NCBI RefSeq assembly: GCF_000801105.2
Contig: NC_079516.1
Span: 10,788,001-10,852,000, forward strand
Reading direction: 5' to 3'
Source of the DNA: Raphanus sativus
Lineage: Eukaryota > Streptophyta > Magnoliopsida > Brassicales > Brassicaceae
Length of the DNA: 64,000 nucleotides
Shown: positions 1 through 12,453 of the stretch, piece by piece
Layout of the letters: each line of letters starts with the position of its first letter
Numbering within the stretch: position 1 is the stretch's first letter
Position numbers and translations under genes: made by a program
Notes under the pieces: model-generated
Seen by the model: only the letters and a program-made list of their open reading frames with translations
What the model was told of the DNA's origin: nothing
Databases searched by the model: none

Positions 1-3000
1 CATTTCAGAGGGAACATCTCGTCTTCATCATATGAGGCCGTAGCAGCTGCTATTGCATGCTTAGCTGCCACAGATGCAACAGATGCGGCTTTACGGAAAA
101 TGGAGCCGAGATCGATGCTCTTCTTCGAAGACATTGGTGAAACAGGACCTAAAACTACTTGGCTCTGATCTGAGAAAAGCAATTTCTATACAATCATCCC
201 TTAAAGCACCACTACTTTCTTAAATATGCTGCTACTTTGACTTTAGGCGTTTGAAATTCATAAAATGTTTCTGTAATCATCTCTATCCTCTTCAAATTCC
301 TAAACGAAAGAGCTATATTTGTGCAGCCAATCAAGAATAAGAAAGGAACAGTACCTATAACGCCAGAGACAGCTACTTCAACTTCTCCACGTCCTCCAGG
401 GCCTTTCATATAAAGTCTGTCTGCTTTTCCTGAGTGATGGCCCAGCGATAGAAGACTTCCGAACCGGTTCCTCCCCCCTGTAATAAAATAAAAAGATTAC
501 CGATAAATTAAACATAAAGCGTAAAAAATCAATTGGCCCATATCGACTAAACCGATATCAGCATATTTAGTCAAGACAAAAAGCAATTTCTTTCTTTGGG
601 TCGTTTAGCTCTTAGTATCTCAAAATTTCATGTCTACAGAGGTCAGTAATGGATTCCCCCAAATGAGCAAAGCATGAAGATGAAAACTGCATGTTCCTGA
701 GAGGATAGTCTTAACAGGTTCCATGACATCAAGTATCACCAATGGATTCTATGTGCTATAGTAGAGGCAAGTTCGAGAACAAGCTTCAAATTATCAGACA
801 CTCTTAATATAAAAGAAACAATAGTACTAAGCACTGAAAGGACCTAGGCAAATGACTACAAGATTTCCTAGACGATTGGAATATATTCTATAGATGGATT
901 AAACAAGAAAAGAAACTGTAAAGCGACCTTCATAGGCTTCTCGAACCATTTGATAGCTGACAAACCCAGAAAACAGAGTAACCTGAAACCAAAAGCACCA
1001 AGCATGTTTAGGTTTTTCTTTTCTCATTTGCATAGTCACTATTTTATGTGTCCATATGTTTTACAATCCTCATGGCTTAGATCTATTAAGCATATATGAG
1101 CCTCTTCAAAACTCGCATAAGCTAGCAAAGGAAAATTTGGTAGATGATTGGCAGGCAACCCCCACTAAGAATAGTAAAATTAGATAGAAAACCACTAGAC
1201 CTTAGGATCTTTCACCCTTCTCGGGTCTGTATTTGTATTAGAACCACTGGAATCTTTATCAGTTTTTACATCTGCACTTGGAAAGGCTGCCCCATCATGA
1301 GAATTAAGAAGTACACAATAGCAATGATCTTTTTCTGTCAGAACCTGTAAACATCAATGAGAAAGCCAATGAACAAGGTTGGAAAACATATGGGAAATTA
1401 ACATGTGATTAAAGTTTTTAACAGGAGCTATAAAGCCAAACTCCTATTTCTCATAAACTAAATAAGAAGGCTGGCCAATCCTCTGAAGAATATAATTGAA
1501 GAGCAGGTAATAGACTCGAGGAAAATATTTTAGAAGCAGTTGAAAAGGTAGTTAAATATAAGGATTCTGATCAAAAAGCCAACTAGGAATTTAATATCCA
1601 TTTAAGATGGAAATTAAGAATACATGTATCTTCCAGAGCTCATTTCATTACGAACAGAATGTCACACTTTCATAGCATCCATTCATGTCTATAGAGTGTT
1701 TTTCGAACAGAAGGAAATTTTGTACTTGGAAGGACAATACAAAGCAAGGGAAAAGAATTGTGTTACCACGGCATCAAATGTTGAGTCGAAATCATCTACG
1801 GCAAAACAAATTTCTGGGTAAGCAGGTGTTGTCTCCACTTCCTAGGTAAACAAGAAACATCAAATACGAAATCCAGATGCATAAACATTGCCACGAGAAA
1901 AACAACTATACTTGCCTTCTTTGAGTCCAGATGAAAATTAACGCGACTAGGTGATGCATAAACAGTTTTTACAACCTGGATGAAGTGAACGCAAGATCAG
2001 AGAATATGATCACTATTGGCTTACATCATACGAAACCAACTTTAGGCTAAGAAAAATATATAATATATGCTGGATTCATATTCCGTTTGCTTACTCTTAT
2101 CTTAACATACTCATGATAAAAGGAAGCTGGAGTTACACATTTTGAACAGTAGCGTATATAAAGAAGAGTCCAGCGAAATTTCATCAAATGCTGTTTAGAT
2201 CTCTAACCTTGTATATAGAAGAGAGTGTTGTGTCTTTACTTCCTTGGTACTTCTTAAGGGCCTCATTACTAAAACAATGAGTTCAATGTTACCATGATGA
2301 AGTAAAACAGAAAGATGAGACGCCATATGATAAATAGAATATGTGTCACCGAAGAAACAGGTTATTAAAATGACTCAAGGCCTTATAACTGAAACGAAGA
2401 AGTGGGCATCTCTGATCCAACCTAGCAATCAGTTACACACTGATATGCTTGATGCATATTGCAATCACATGAGGTTGGAACAAAAGACAAAGAGGATAGT
2501 AATAGTAATACTAGAATATAAGTACATGACAGGGCAAGAATTATTAATGTAAATAAGAATCGAATGAAATCAGAACATGATGTTGATAATCACAATCAGA
2601 AAGTAACGCGGTTACCTGCAAATCGCCACAGTAACAGTGAATGATGTGTGAGCAACCATGTTCAAATAAAATGATTTCCTCCAATCAACTTCAGCCAGAC
2701 TTTCACCAAGCAGCACATCCAACTGATTTATTAAGGGAGAACAAGTCTATTACCATAGGAGAACGAGTCTATTACCAATTACCGTATGTTTTATAGACAA
2801 TATATACAAGGTGCAACAAGAAAGATAATGGATACTTTGAAGTGTCTAATTCTCAAATAGATAAAATTAGATAGATCATGAAAAGCTTTGGCATGTAGGC
2901 TCATGAAAGAACAAAAAATATAGGTAGTACTGTAGCTTAAACAACGCTTCCCTCTCCCGGAAAGATAAAGAAAAAGAAAAGGTTAATGCCCCAGAAGAAT

Positions 3001-3674
3001 ATCAATTTTTCCTTACCTTCTGGGGAACTACCTACAAGCTAATAACTTGTAATATTGACAAAACCAGACCTCATCTGAATAGACTTTAAGTTAAGCTACT
3101 TAACCAGAGATATGTATTGTGTCCTGCAGTGTTTTTTTACCTTAGGTGCCCACCTGCGCACGAAGTAAGGAGCTGGTGCGTCCTCATTTTCAGTCAAACC
3201 ATATGATTTACAGCTCTGGAAAAATAAGTAACAGAACACCCATCAACGTTAACAAGCACGGGAATGTTAAAAAGTTTTTGATTCAGCTGCATACCAATTT
3301 TTTCACAAAGAATAGAAGATCATCGTCTTGGCGCCTCCTAGACTCCATGCATCGAACGAAGTAGACATCAAACACACCGTGCCAGAAATTAGAGTCCATC
3401 TCTACATCTGAAGCCTCTTGCTCATCAAGAGACGTCTTTCCCAACGACTTTGAGTGCTTTTTCACCATGCTCAGTATCTCATGCCTGCGTGCGTCCATAC
3501 AACAGATTAATCAACTTATAGAGAAAAACTTTTCCCAGATTCACACACACAATCTGATTAATCATTTTGATCTCAGTTCAATTTCAGTGTCCATAAACAC
3601 TCGAAACTAGTGGAAGTAAGCATAGAGAGTATGAATCATCACCTAGTAAGAGTCTCTTCTCTGTCGTTGAGCAT
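1..3674 (-). CDS. DUF2045 / KIAA0930-like protein, 3' end cut by window edge
   Basis: Eleven exons of a minus-strand gene join in one continuous frame: 3643..3674, 3295..3484, 3141..3215, 2616..2722, 2208..2268, 1916..1975, 1767..1841, 1201..1344, 928..982, 355..477 and 1..169 (partial). The protein starts MLNDREETLTRRHEIL. Early on it has FWHGVFDVYFVRCMES followed by RRRQDDDLLFFVKKL. Later come YASPSRVNFHLDSKK and RLYMKGPGGRGEVEVAVSGV. These match the conserved blocks of the animal KIAA0930 (C22orf9) family (FWTWMFSTYF, RQDDMLFYVRRKL, EFVRMKGPQGKG), so the assignment to DUF2045 is fairly firm. The family has no established biochemical role. Intron 6 uses a GC donor (AAG|GCAAGT). The remaining introns are GT-AG. 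The C-terminal tail is beyond position 1. The start was chosen because it opens the frame directly before a good donor and follows a CT-rich 5' leader. Confidence 0.85.
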
Positions 3675-3750
3675 TTCTACCCTGCAATCTCCGATTCTTC
3701 GCGGTTGAGAAAACGATGCGACGATCTCGTGATTGAATAAGCCCTTTTGC

Positions 3751-3755
<5 letters not shown>

Positions 3756-3811
<56 letters not shown>
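3756..3811. repeat. (CT)n microsatellite in the 5' leader/promoter of the DUF2045 gene
   Basis: About 27 uninterrupted CT/TC units lie 80 bp upstream of the minus-strand start codon. On the transcribed strand this is a GA tract. CT/GA tracts are common in plant core promoters and 5' leaders. The length probably varies between accessions. Confidence 0.95.
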
Positions 3812-3813
<2 letters not shown>

Positions 3814-5039
3814 TCGATTCGTGGATCTGATTTTGATTTAGCGGCCAGTTGCGTCTATCGGAGAACGAGGAGCCTCAATAACTGCCACCGGTTTGCTTCG
3901 CTTCAGTCAATAAAAAAAATATTTTTTTTTTTGTTGAACACCATAAAAAAAGAAAAACTTATTGTTACATAAAAATTAGAGTGTATTATTTTAGAAAAGG
4001 AAAATCTTAATTTAGCTATAGTTCATCATTATTACTAGAGAAAATATCTTACGATAACACTAAAAACAATTATTGCGATGTCAAAAAAAAAACAATTATT
4101 GCCATAAATATAGATTTTAAAAATCAAAATGACCAAACTGTTTTATTAAAGATGTATTTTCAAATTAATCTAAAACTTATGATTTAGAGTTAATGAGTGA
4201 GAATTTAGGTTTGAGATTTACAATTTTATAAAATAAAAAATAAATTTAAAAAATTTAAAACGAAAATTCCAAAAGAAAATTCAAAATTTTTTATTAAAAG
4301 TTCGAATTTGAAAACATATAATCTGAAACTATAAAGAATATTTATTTATTTATTTATTTGTATTTATTTAGTTACTAATTTGGTTTCCATACTTATAACG
4401 TCACTAGATTATTTACTATTTTTTTTTAAAATATCATTATATTATCTCTATTAAAAAAAAAATAAATAATTACGTTTTTGCCATTAGGCAAATTCTTTAT
4501 CCAAAAGGCGTTCATAGAGCAACAAACTTATTATTCACAAACTAGATTTTATATTTGTTCTCCATGTAAATCTATATCGGTAATTTAGTTTAGTTTAAAA
4601 ATGATAATTAAAACTTAAAATATGATTTAGTGTTTTTCATACTTATGTTTGCTGTAAAATTATATCTTATCACTTTTTACCTATCTATTTGTTCGTATTT
4701 ATAAATATATATTATTGTATAAAAATTTTACATTTTTATAAAAATAGATTTAATGTTTAAATACTATACATATTATTTGATGCATCTAAATACCTAATAC
4801 AGTATTGTGAATGTCAAAACAGTTCATCTATCTAAACAATACTTACCAATTTTATGGAACGAATGTGTGATTGTTATATATTTATTGTATGCACAAACAT
4901 ACCCAAATAATTTTATTTAATTATTTATTTATAATATTTAGACTTATATTTAAAATTTAAACTCTTAATAGTATAATATTTAGATTGAAAAATTAATCAC
5001 AATAAATATTTTTAATGTTTATGCTTTGGGCGATTTGCA
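3812..5039. other. AT-rich intergenic DNA
   Basis: No coding frame is supported here. The stretch is AT-rich with a degenerate dispersed repeat at about 4030-4460 (annotated separately). The first 80 bp probably contain the promoter of the leftward DUF2045 gene. Confidence 0.6.
4030..4460 (+). repeat. Dispersed repeat family A, copy 1 (degenerate)
   Basis: Contains the order 'aaaatgaccaaa', 'tttattaaag', 'gatttagagttaatgagtga' and then an A-rich stretch with 'aaaattcaaaa'. The same order recurs at 19495-19812 and 40200-40712. No clear terminal inverted repeats were found. It is probably a non-autonomous Brassicaceae repeat. Confidence 0.5.
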
Positions 5040-5710
5040 AAGCACTCATGCGGTCTACAGTCACTGCCTCAACATGTCCTGGATATTGATAGGAGACTAC
5101 AATGTCACTCTTGCATCGTAGGAGTAATTAAGAGTTCAAGATTACCTTATTGATCAGACGGGTATGTGGCAGTTTCAAGAGATAGTGCTTTCACATCTGC
5201 ATCAACTGCAGTGGCATCAGACGGGTATGTGGCAGTTTCAAGATATATTGTTTTCACATCTGCAGTTTTAAGAACCATTATATCGTCAGAAATCATGTAT
5301 TAGGTGGTTGCAAGAAAGTAACCTAAAGATGATATTCTTCCACGGATTAGTGTAGGTTCAGGTCCTCTTGAAATGCTATTAGGATTCTTAAGACATAATT
5401 ATGAGAGATCCTTACAGCTTTTACATATATCAAAAGAGAAGTGTTGCAGCATTTTCAAAGATTTCTACAAACACAATCTCAAGAAAGAGACGACGTCTCA
5501 ATCTCGGCCCTCAGGGATTTTGTTAGTTATCGATGCTCAGCTCAAGAGGCAGCTCGTCTTGGAGTACCAGTTTCAGCAGAAGAGATTCTGGCTGCAATTC
5601 ACTCCTACCTAATGATAAGTTCTGGTCCAAATGGATATACCAAGGAATTCTATGTTGCATCATGCACAGTAACTGATAAAAACTTTATAGTAGTAGTGTG
5701 ATCTTTCTTT
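5040..5710 (+). mobile_element. LINE (non-LTR retrotransposon) relic, endonuclease and RT fragments
   Basis: At about 5080 a frame reads MSWILIGDYNVTLAS, the LINE apurinic-endonuclease block (usually LLIGDFN). At 5441-5701 the frame contains EEILAAIHSYLMISSGPNGYTKEFYVAS, which matches the start of a plant LINE reverse transcriptase (SPGPDGYTSEFFKAS). Stops and frameshifts separate the pieces. A 61-bp unit at about 5156 is repeated imperfectly at about 5217. Confidence 0.7.
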
Positions 5711-5939
5711 TTATTTGAGTTTCTACCTACTGGAATAAAAACAAATATAATAGATCAAAATTTTTTAGCAAAAAATAAAATTCAAGAAAACATGAAATAT
5801 AAATTTAAAAACATAACGGAAAAGAGAACTACTAAAAACAAAATAAATTGTTTTCATGGTTGCTGTTATATTTGCTCTCCAATTATTAACATTCACTCTT
5901 TGTTGTTCTTGAATTCTGAACATCATCATACATGTTCTC

Positions 5940-8720
5940 ATCTTCACCTATTTCTTGAGTACCATTAGAGAAAACAATTTCTTCAGGAACACACATATGA
6001 ACGACATTCTTTACGAAGATAATTATGTAAAACAGCACATGCAAGACCTAACTTTGCTTGTGTTTATACGAAAATGGAGGAGCAGATTTGAACATGAGTA
6101 ATCTTGACTTAACAATGCCAAAAATTCTCTCAATCACATTTCGCAATCATGAATGACAATGATTGAACAAACTCATTTTGATTCACAGGATCTTTGCCTT
6201 GTCTCCTAAACTCTTGAAGATGATAGCAAGTACTTCAAAATGGAACTAGAAAGTTAAGACGAATGGCGTATCCACAATCAACTAAATAGAATTTTCCTGA
6301 AATCGTATAACATATAAAAATAATTTTGAGGAGAAAAACAAAAAATAACACATCAATGTTTTATTCATAAGAATAAGACATACTTTCTGGAACTTGTAAT
6401 CTGTTAGAATTTCTTGTTCAAGTATCTTGTAATAATTTAGCATCATGAGCTGAACTTTCTCATTCAATAAGAATATATATAATTTCTAAATCAAAATTGC
6501 ATGTAGCTAAAACATTTTGTGATAGTTTTCGTTTTCGATTGCGGTAGCTAGATGAATCTTTTCCACTTATCATCACAAAGAATATGTGTTCCACCAATAG
6601 CTCTGGCACAATCATAATAAAATATAAAAGCATGTAAAAATTTTATTGTATTTAAAAAGTACATAAGAGAATAACTAATTGTACCTTAAAATAAGGATAG
6701 AATCGTGTGTTGTCTCTTATTTTTGGGGGCACTGCCATTTCAGGCTTGACCATGTAACTTGGAGCAAGTGCGTTTAACACCTTCATAATTTTATTAAACT
6801 CGTACTTGTTGAGAATCGTGACCTCTTGAATCTATCTTGAACCTGAATATACCTTGAATTTTGACCAACGATGAAAAAAGGTGGCAATCATTTCTTCAAC
6901 TGAAACATATCTTGTATCTTTTAATCACATCTTTACTCTTATAATAGAGGATAAATTCAAGACACAAATCCGGATACATATGATATAGATGTCGAAAATG
7001 TTCAGGATCTTCAACCAATGTGTTTTGTATGTACTCATGCCCAAGTATGTAGTTTTTTTTTTTTTTTGATCAAACAAACATGCATTACTTAAGAAGAGTT
7101 TACACCCCAATTAGGGGTATAGTTACAACTAAAGAGAGAGCTGATTTTGCCACTAGATCAGACTCTCCATTAAAGTTTCCGAAAATGAAAATACAAAAGA
7201 CAACATCAAAGTAAAACAAGTAGTGATAGATATCAAACATGATACCGAAAAGCTCTAGCTGAGATCCACCATTCTTCAATAGTTTGATGAGTGATAGAGA
7301 ATCAAAGAAAACTGCCAGGGATCGGATGTTTGAGTAAACGGCAGTAGTTACCGTAAGATGGACAGCAATGGCTTCAGCCATGAGTGCTGATGATACATGA
7401 TTGCGAGACTTGCAAAGGTTTGGTAGGGTGATGATATTCGCACCTGATAAGATGCCTCCAATGTCACAGTGTCTAGACTTGGCATCCCAAGCTGCATCCA
7501 CATTGTAGAGACGTCCTCGTATCTCGACAACACTAGGAATAGCAAAGGCGATGTGACACCAAGATGCTGAGCCTTTGAACAGTACAGAGAGCAAATCATC
7601 TCTTGAGCAATCTTCCCATCTAAATTCTGACCGTGCACCACATGAGCAGCACCTTAAGTACTCCACTCCAGAGGAAGTTTGACAGATTTGAAACCAGGAA
7701 GTAATAGGCATCAAACACTCTATAGCAGAGTAGAAACAACCACGAGACATAAAGATGTAGCCAAAGGACACTGAGTCCATCAGTACGTTACCAACTAAAG
7801 CTCGAGTCACCAGCACATCAAGCATTGCATCCCATTCAAAAGAATAGGGATAATCAGAGAGCAAGGAGCTAAGGTGAACCTGTATGTCTATAAGCGAATG
7901 GATAAATGGAAGACTTGAACAACAGTTGTGTGAAGACCCATTCCGGAGCTGACAGAGATACGACCTGTATATCACAGGAAAAGAAAGCTGACAAGGAGGC
8001 GACCTGTATACCACAGGAAAAGAACGCCAGTAAACAAAGATAGTGTCACCGGTGACCACAAGAGCAGCATCGTCATTACTGAGCTTACTTGACACCATTG
8101 AAAGATTAAACCTCAGATATAGGATTTGAGTAGCTTGTGGAGGAGATCTGGGAGAAGTAGCGAGGCTGACGGAAGCGCCTGGCAGTGGTGGGTCTGGAGG
8201 TTTTGGTGGCTTGACTGGAGAAAGAGTTTCACTTTGAAGGTGCTTGTTCGTCGACGGATCTGGAAGAGACCTGGACCGTGAAGGAGGAGGAAGAGCTGTC
8301 ACCATCATCTTCAAGGAGGAGCAGTGCTGCATCAAGCCAAGGAACAACGGCGGCGGATCTGGAGGGGGACGACGGCACGACGGATGAGTAGTCGGCATGG
8401 TCATGGAAAGGAGCAGAGTCGATTCAGAGAGAGGAGGTAAGAGCGTCGTGGTCGGAGCTGGGGGGATCCATCGGAGCGGCGCCTTGGGATGCGGGTCTGA
8501 GAGAGTTTTAAATAACGAACATGTTGTTCCCAAGTATGTAGTTGATCTTCTAACTTGACATTGTATCTGCGGAGTACATGAAGCGATATTGCATATCTTC
8601 ACAATGATTGAAAATACCAGTAAGAGAATATCAACGTCTATCTTGAAATTTGACATATTTTTTTCTCTTTTTCCCAACTTGTATCTCTTCATTTGCATTA
8701 ACAATATGAGCCATTGAAAT
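5940..8720 (-). pseudogene. PIF/Harbinger (HARBI1-like) DDE transposase, broken
   Basis: Read on the minus strand with frameshifts, the pieces are as follows. A start-like MAHIVNANEE lies near 8716. HEYIQNTLVEDPEHFRHLYHM lies near 7000, after the nested insertion. DCARAIGGTHI appears at about 6600, where the family normally has DCIGAIDGTHI, so a catalytic Asp is replaced by Gly. A NRKRKLSQNVLATCNFDL-like block follows at about 6520. DCGYAIRLNFLVPF lies at about 6270, and VIERIFGIVKSRLLMFKSAPP at about 6130. These are the ordered motifs of plant Harbinger nucleases (ALP1/HARBI1 family). Several frameshifts and stops plus the nested insertion mean that no functional enzyme is made. Confidence 0.8.
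7055..8528 (-). mobile_element. LINE-derived insertion with both ends, flanked by a 15-bp target-site duplication
   Basis: The 15-mer CCCAAGTATGTAGTT occurs exactly at 7040-7054 and 8529-8543. Directly after the left copy comes a T tract (7055-7067), i.e. a poly(A) tail on the minus strand. The minus-strand interior near the 5' end has a proline-rich reading frame beginning with ATGGATCCCCCCAGC. Near the 3' end it encodes a plant RVT_3-type RNase H domain (HCDIGGILSGANIITLPN, EAIAVHLTVTTAVYSNIRSL, NGESDLVAKSAL). The endonuclease and reverse transcriptase are missing, so this is an internally deleted, non-autonomous LINE derivative. A long open frame crosses into the surrounding Harbinger sequence, which is a chimera and not a gene. 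Confidence 0.85.
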
Positions 8721-9299
8721 CCCTGCACAAAAACATAAATAAAAAGTCATAAGAACCTGTATAATTGAACTGAAATGGTGTGAATAATCCTTGAAAAGTT
8801 ACTCACGTAATATAAAGCGACGGTGGTGGACTTTAGCTAAAGAGAAAGAAGACAAATAAATAAGGTCAAATAAATCAGTAGGGATCATATCCTAACAGAT
8901 GCCGTCAAATTTGACTGCCAAAACAATGTTTACAAAAGTACGTTAAACAAATTATACTACTTTCATGTTGTAAAATAAGATTAGACCATTGTAAGAAAGA
9001 TGAGTATCAAATAATCAGACCAGAGTTCGTATATAAGTAAATTTAAAAAGCTGAAGAAAACAAAAGATGAGTGTCTATTATTTCTAGAATAAAACAAAAC
9101 CATAGCAATTCTGAAATAAAGAACAAAAATCATAACAATTCTGAAAAAAACAGAACAAAAACCATTGAAACTCAGTAAAGTAATAATAAAAACTCAATTT
9201 TAAAGAACAAAAAAAAAATCCAAGTTGAAGAACTATCTTTAAAACTCCAACCATGTAGATGCGTTTTAACTTCAGCCACTTAGTTTACGAAGATTTATT
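8721..9299. other. AT-rich spacer between the two Harbinger ORFs
   Basis: No coding capacity is seen. The A-rich tract repeats 'acaaaaac(c)a' type motifs at about 9100-9180. It probably holds untranslated sequence of the old Harbinger element. Confidence 0.4.
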
Positions 9300-10232
9300 T
9301 TAATTCATCCACAGCGATCTGTTATGGACATATTCACCAAACCAGATTTCATGCCTAAGCTGTGAACAAGGGTCATCGCCTCTTAACGCATGCAAATCAT
9401 CATCCAAGTCAGGAATTTCCTTGATAGAATCCCAAACATTGTTAGCTTTGTCTTCAGCTTCCTTCACCAATCTTTTCTGTAACCTCCTCGCAAACCTTTT
9501 CCGAGTTATATGCATCAGTTCTTGCTTTCTTTCTATGGGAAAGCTTTTCTCCAGAGCTTTTTCTTGATGAAGAAAAAACTTCATGTTCACATGTTTTCGG
9601 GTGTCCTATTCCTTCTGCCTCATCTATCACATGGAAAATATCATTATCATTTTTCCTCTTGTTTTCTTCAAATTGATAGGATCATGCGTCAACGTAATCA
9701 CCTAGACCCACAACATTCTCTCCAGTTGCAGTATCTAGTTCAAATACAGTCCTTAGCTCTTCAAAATCTTCAAACGAATCCTCACGCATATATTTTTATT
9801 TGGATGAGTATATTGACAAAAGATCACTATAATAAGAGTCATATGTAAACAACACCAACGTAAGCATGGATTTCATATTATAATTTTTACCTGCAGATAG
9901 ACATTCTATACTTTATCATATGCTGTGATTTTTTTCGTTTCAGAGTCCCACCCAAAACAAAAACTACAACAAAGAAAATCTGCAAATCCTTGGTACATAC
10001 CCTTCAAGATTTTCATCCTGTTTGTATACTGACAGCATGTTTTTGTAGATCCAAGTTGTTTTCATAGAGTTGTTAGTATTCTGGATCCCCCTGTCGGTTT
10101 GTTGAATTTACCACTGGCATCACGAAAACTTTGATTAATTGCATCCACTAGTAACCTAAATAACAACTTGTGCTCAGATTCAGACCATGAATGATATTGA
10201 CCTTTATCCTTTACGTCTTTTGGATCTCCCAT
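9300..10232 (-). pseudogene. PIF/Harbinger ORF1, Myb/SANT-like DNA-binding protein, broken
   Basis: The start at 10232 gives MGDPKDVKDKGQYHSWSESE, followed by HKLLFRLLVDAINQSFRDA, and after an in-frame stop RMKILKGMYQGFADF and FGWDSETKKITAYDKV. This is the trihelix/Myb_DNA-bind_3 layout of Harbinger-associated ORF1 proteins, which also resembles L10-interacting MYB-like proteins. The downstream part at 9300-9590 (VWDSIKEIPDLDDDLHALRGDD) fits the C-terminal region of the same family, with a frame change after DDD. Confidence 0.75.
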
Positions 10233-10276
10233 TGTTTGGAAGGAATCTAGTCATATAACACACCATAAGATTATAA

Positions 10277-11193
10277 GAGCATCTCCATTAGTGAACCCCT
10301 TTTGGGGTTCACATGGATTTTTTAATATTTTTTTGGTGGGACCGTGAATAGTGAAGAATCTGTATTTATTTTGCGGTTCCATTAATGAACCTGAATATGA
10401 AGTTCTTAAGAATAAAATAATTTTTTGTTTTTTAAAGTTTTTATTTAATAAAATTTTTTATTTGTTACAATGAAAATTCATACAAAGATTATTCATCTAA
10501 TTGTAGCCGTATTCTGAATCCGCAACGAATTGTAGCATGTTGATGTGCTCCTTTAGCATTTTTCTGTCTCTTATCTCATCTGCGGGTTCCATCTGCACAT
10601 TTTATATGTAAATTAGAACCCAAACAAGAAAGCCCCTTAATCGAAATTGAAATCGAACTCTAAAACGATTTCGAAATCAAAAACTAAATCGAATTGGAAA
10701 TAAAACCCTAAATCGAACCCTATAGATGATTTAACAACCTTAAAAATGAAAGCCACGACTCCAATTAGAACCCTAACACGAAACCCCCAAATCGATTTGA
10801 ACTTTAACCGGTGAATCTACGCGATTTTAACCGGTGAATCTACGCGAGGATTACCTGAGCTCGTCGTAGGGAGACTACGTCGTCGATTTATCGGAGAAGA
10901 TGACCGGATTTGAGCTTCGCAGGACGAGTCGCCAAAATCGCTTCAGAGAAACACGAAACCCTAGTTTTTCTAGAGAACAAAGAAAATGAAACCTCTCTCT
11001 TCGATCCCGTGTTTTTTCGGTGTGTACGCGAACTCGCGTCTCCAATCGCAGCAAGACACGTGGTGTGAGACGGGTTCATACGGGCTCACTCATAAGAGAC
11101 GGGCTCGCCGAGTTTAACCATTTTCTTTTTTTAATTTTCGGGCCTAAGAAACTCAGCCCATAAAACTTTTTAAAAACTCCAATGGAGATGCTC
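10277..11193. mobile_element. Harbinger/Tourist-type non-autonomous TIR element, TSD TAA
   Basis: The left end GAGCATCTCCATTAG and the right end, read inverted as GAGCATCTCCATTGG, form 13-bp perfect terminal inverted repeats. Both ends are flanked by TAA (10274-10276 and 11194-11196), the 3-bp TWA duplication typical of PIF/Harbinger. The 917-bp interior has no transposase. It carries a local direct duplication (tttaaccggtgaatctacgcga twice near 10805-10850). A small minus frame at 10888-11079 has no recognisable domain. Confidence 0.8.
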
Positions 11194-11196
11194 TAA

Positions 11197-12440
11197 GAAC
11201 CAAGAGAATAAATCTATATTCTTTGTAAAACCATATCTATAAAAATGAATTAACATGTTTTATATTGATCGTCAAAACACTCAAAACCATAAAAAGAACA
11301 ATTTTCAAAGACAAATATCATCCAAACTCATGAAAACTAAACAAAAGAATGAAACCAATATGAAACTACACGTTCCAATCAGAAAAAATAATGGAAAAGA
11401 ACACTCACTTTGACAAATAACAGAGATGATTGATGCATGTATCCTAACAGTTTTGTATCGCTTTTCCGTGTTACTGATCGTACCTATCTAATTCTAATTA
11501 AACAACTAAACGTAAAAGAAGCCCCATCATATTGTTTAATTTTCTAAGGAGAGCCCATAAAGATATCAACAAGATAAATATTTATCCAAAACAAAAAAAT
11601 TAATAAAATCAGCATGGCTAGCTCATGTACCTTACATCCATAGATCTCATGGTGGAATGACATAAACAAAACTCTAATCTCCAACAAGACGGGCCGACGA
11701 AGTTTCAGAGGAACCCGAGAGTTGTGTTTGTGAAATTTCATGATCTGAGAAATCTCTGATGGTCGGCAAGAGAGGTCTGAATTTTTCGTAGGCATCTTAT
11801 GTCATCTTTATCACCAGCCATGACGGAAGAAAAACAGAGGAAGAAAATGATGAACAACATAGTGATGATTGATAAAGGAAGAAGCTTTATGGGGTTTAAG
11901 GTGATCTCCATGGATGAAGTGATCAGTGGTCTTCTGAGTTTGGATTGAAATTAAAGTTTTCAGAGATGATCTACCTACCAATGAAGTTGCAGAGAGACAA
12001 ATCTGCCCTCAGTTGTCTTTTGTATATATTTTTTTGTTCATCTTTTGATAGACGTTGTTTTATTTTTATTTTGAAGTCTCTCCAAATAACACATGTAGAT
12101 GTAGGAGTTTTATAGCTATACTTTTAATCGGAATAAATTCAAAGTATTCAAAAATCACATTTGTAAAAGAAAAATTTGAAATAATGTTTATCTTTCGATA
12201 ACGGTAGATTTAATATAAGTTTTGTAAATAGTTAATTGAATAACAGGAAATATGTAAGTGATTGTAGTGGTTTTACATAAATTCTTAATCGAATAACAAG
12301 GGATTTCAAACAATTCCAAAACCTTGTAAAATCATAGTTTCAATACAACCTCGTGTTTCAAAAAAAATAATAATATACAACCCCTAAATGGACTGGTCCA
12401 GAGAGGTTTCTAAAGTTGAACGGGCTTCTCGAATTCAATC
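11197..12440. other. Intergenic DNA upstream of RPS2
   Basis: AT-rich. A minus-strand frame at 11544-11795 has no recognisable family, and I do not call it a gene. Nothing else is supported until the RPS2 promoter. Confidence 0.5.
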
Positions 12441-12453
12441 TACATAAAATGTT

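Larger units (their letters stand above)
5940..10232 (-). mobile_element. PIF/Harbinger DNA transposon relic with two ORFs, interrupted by a nested LINE
   Basis: Two decayed minus-strand coding regions lie in the order expected for a plant PIF/Harbinger element: a Myb/SANT-like ORF1 (10232 to 9300) followed by a DDE transposase (about 8720 to 5940). A 1.47-kb LINE-derived insertion at 7055-8528 splits the transposase near its N-terminus. I could not find matching terminal inverted repeats, so the outer limits are only the coding limits. Confidence 0.75.

Noticed and set aside
7100..8728. 542-codon minus-strand open frame
   Set aside because: It crosses the 8528 boundary between the nested LINE derivative and the Harbinger relic, so it is a chimera of two dead elements and not a host gene.
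10888..11079. Small minus-strand frame in the MITE
   Set aside because: Lies wholly within a TIR-bounded non-autonomous element and has no family resemblance.
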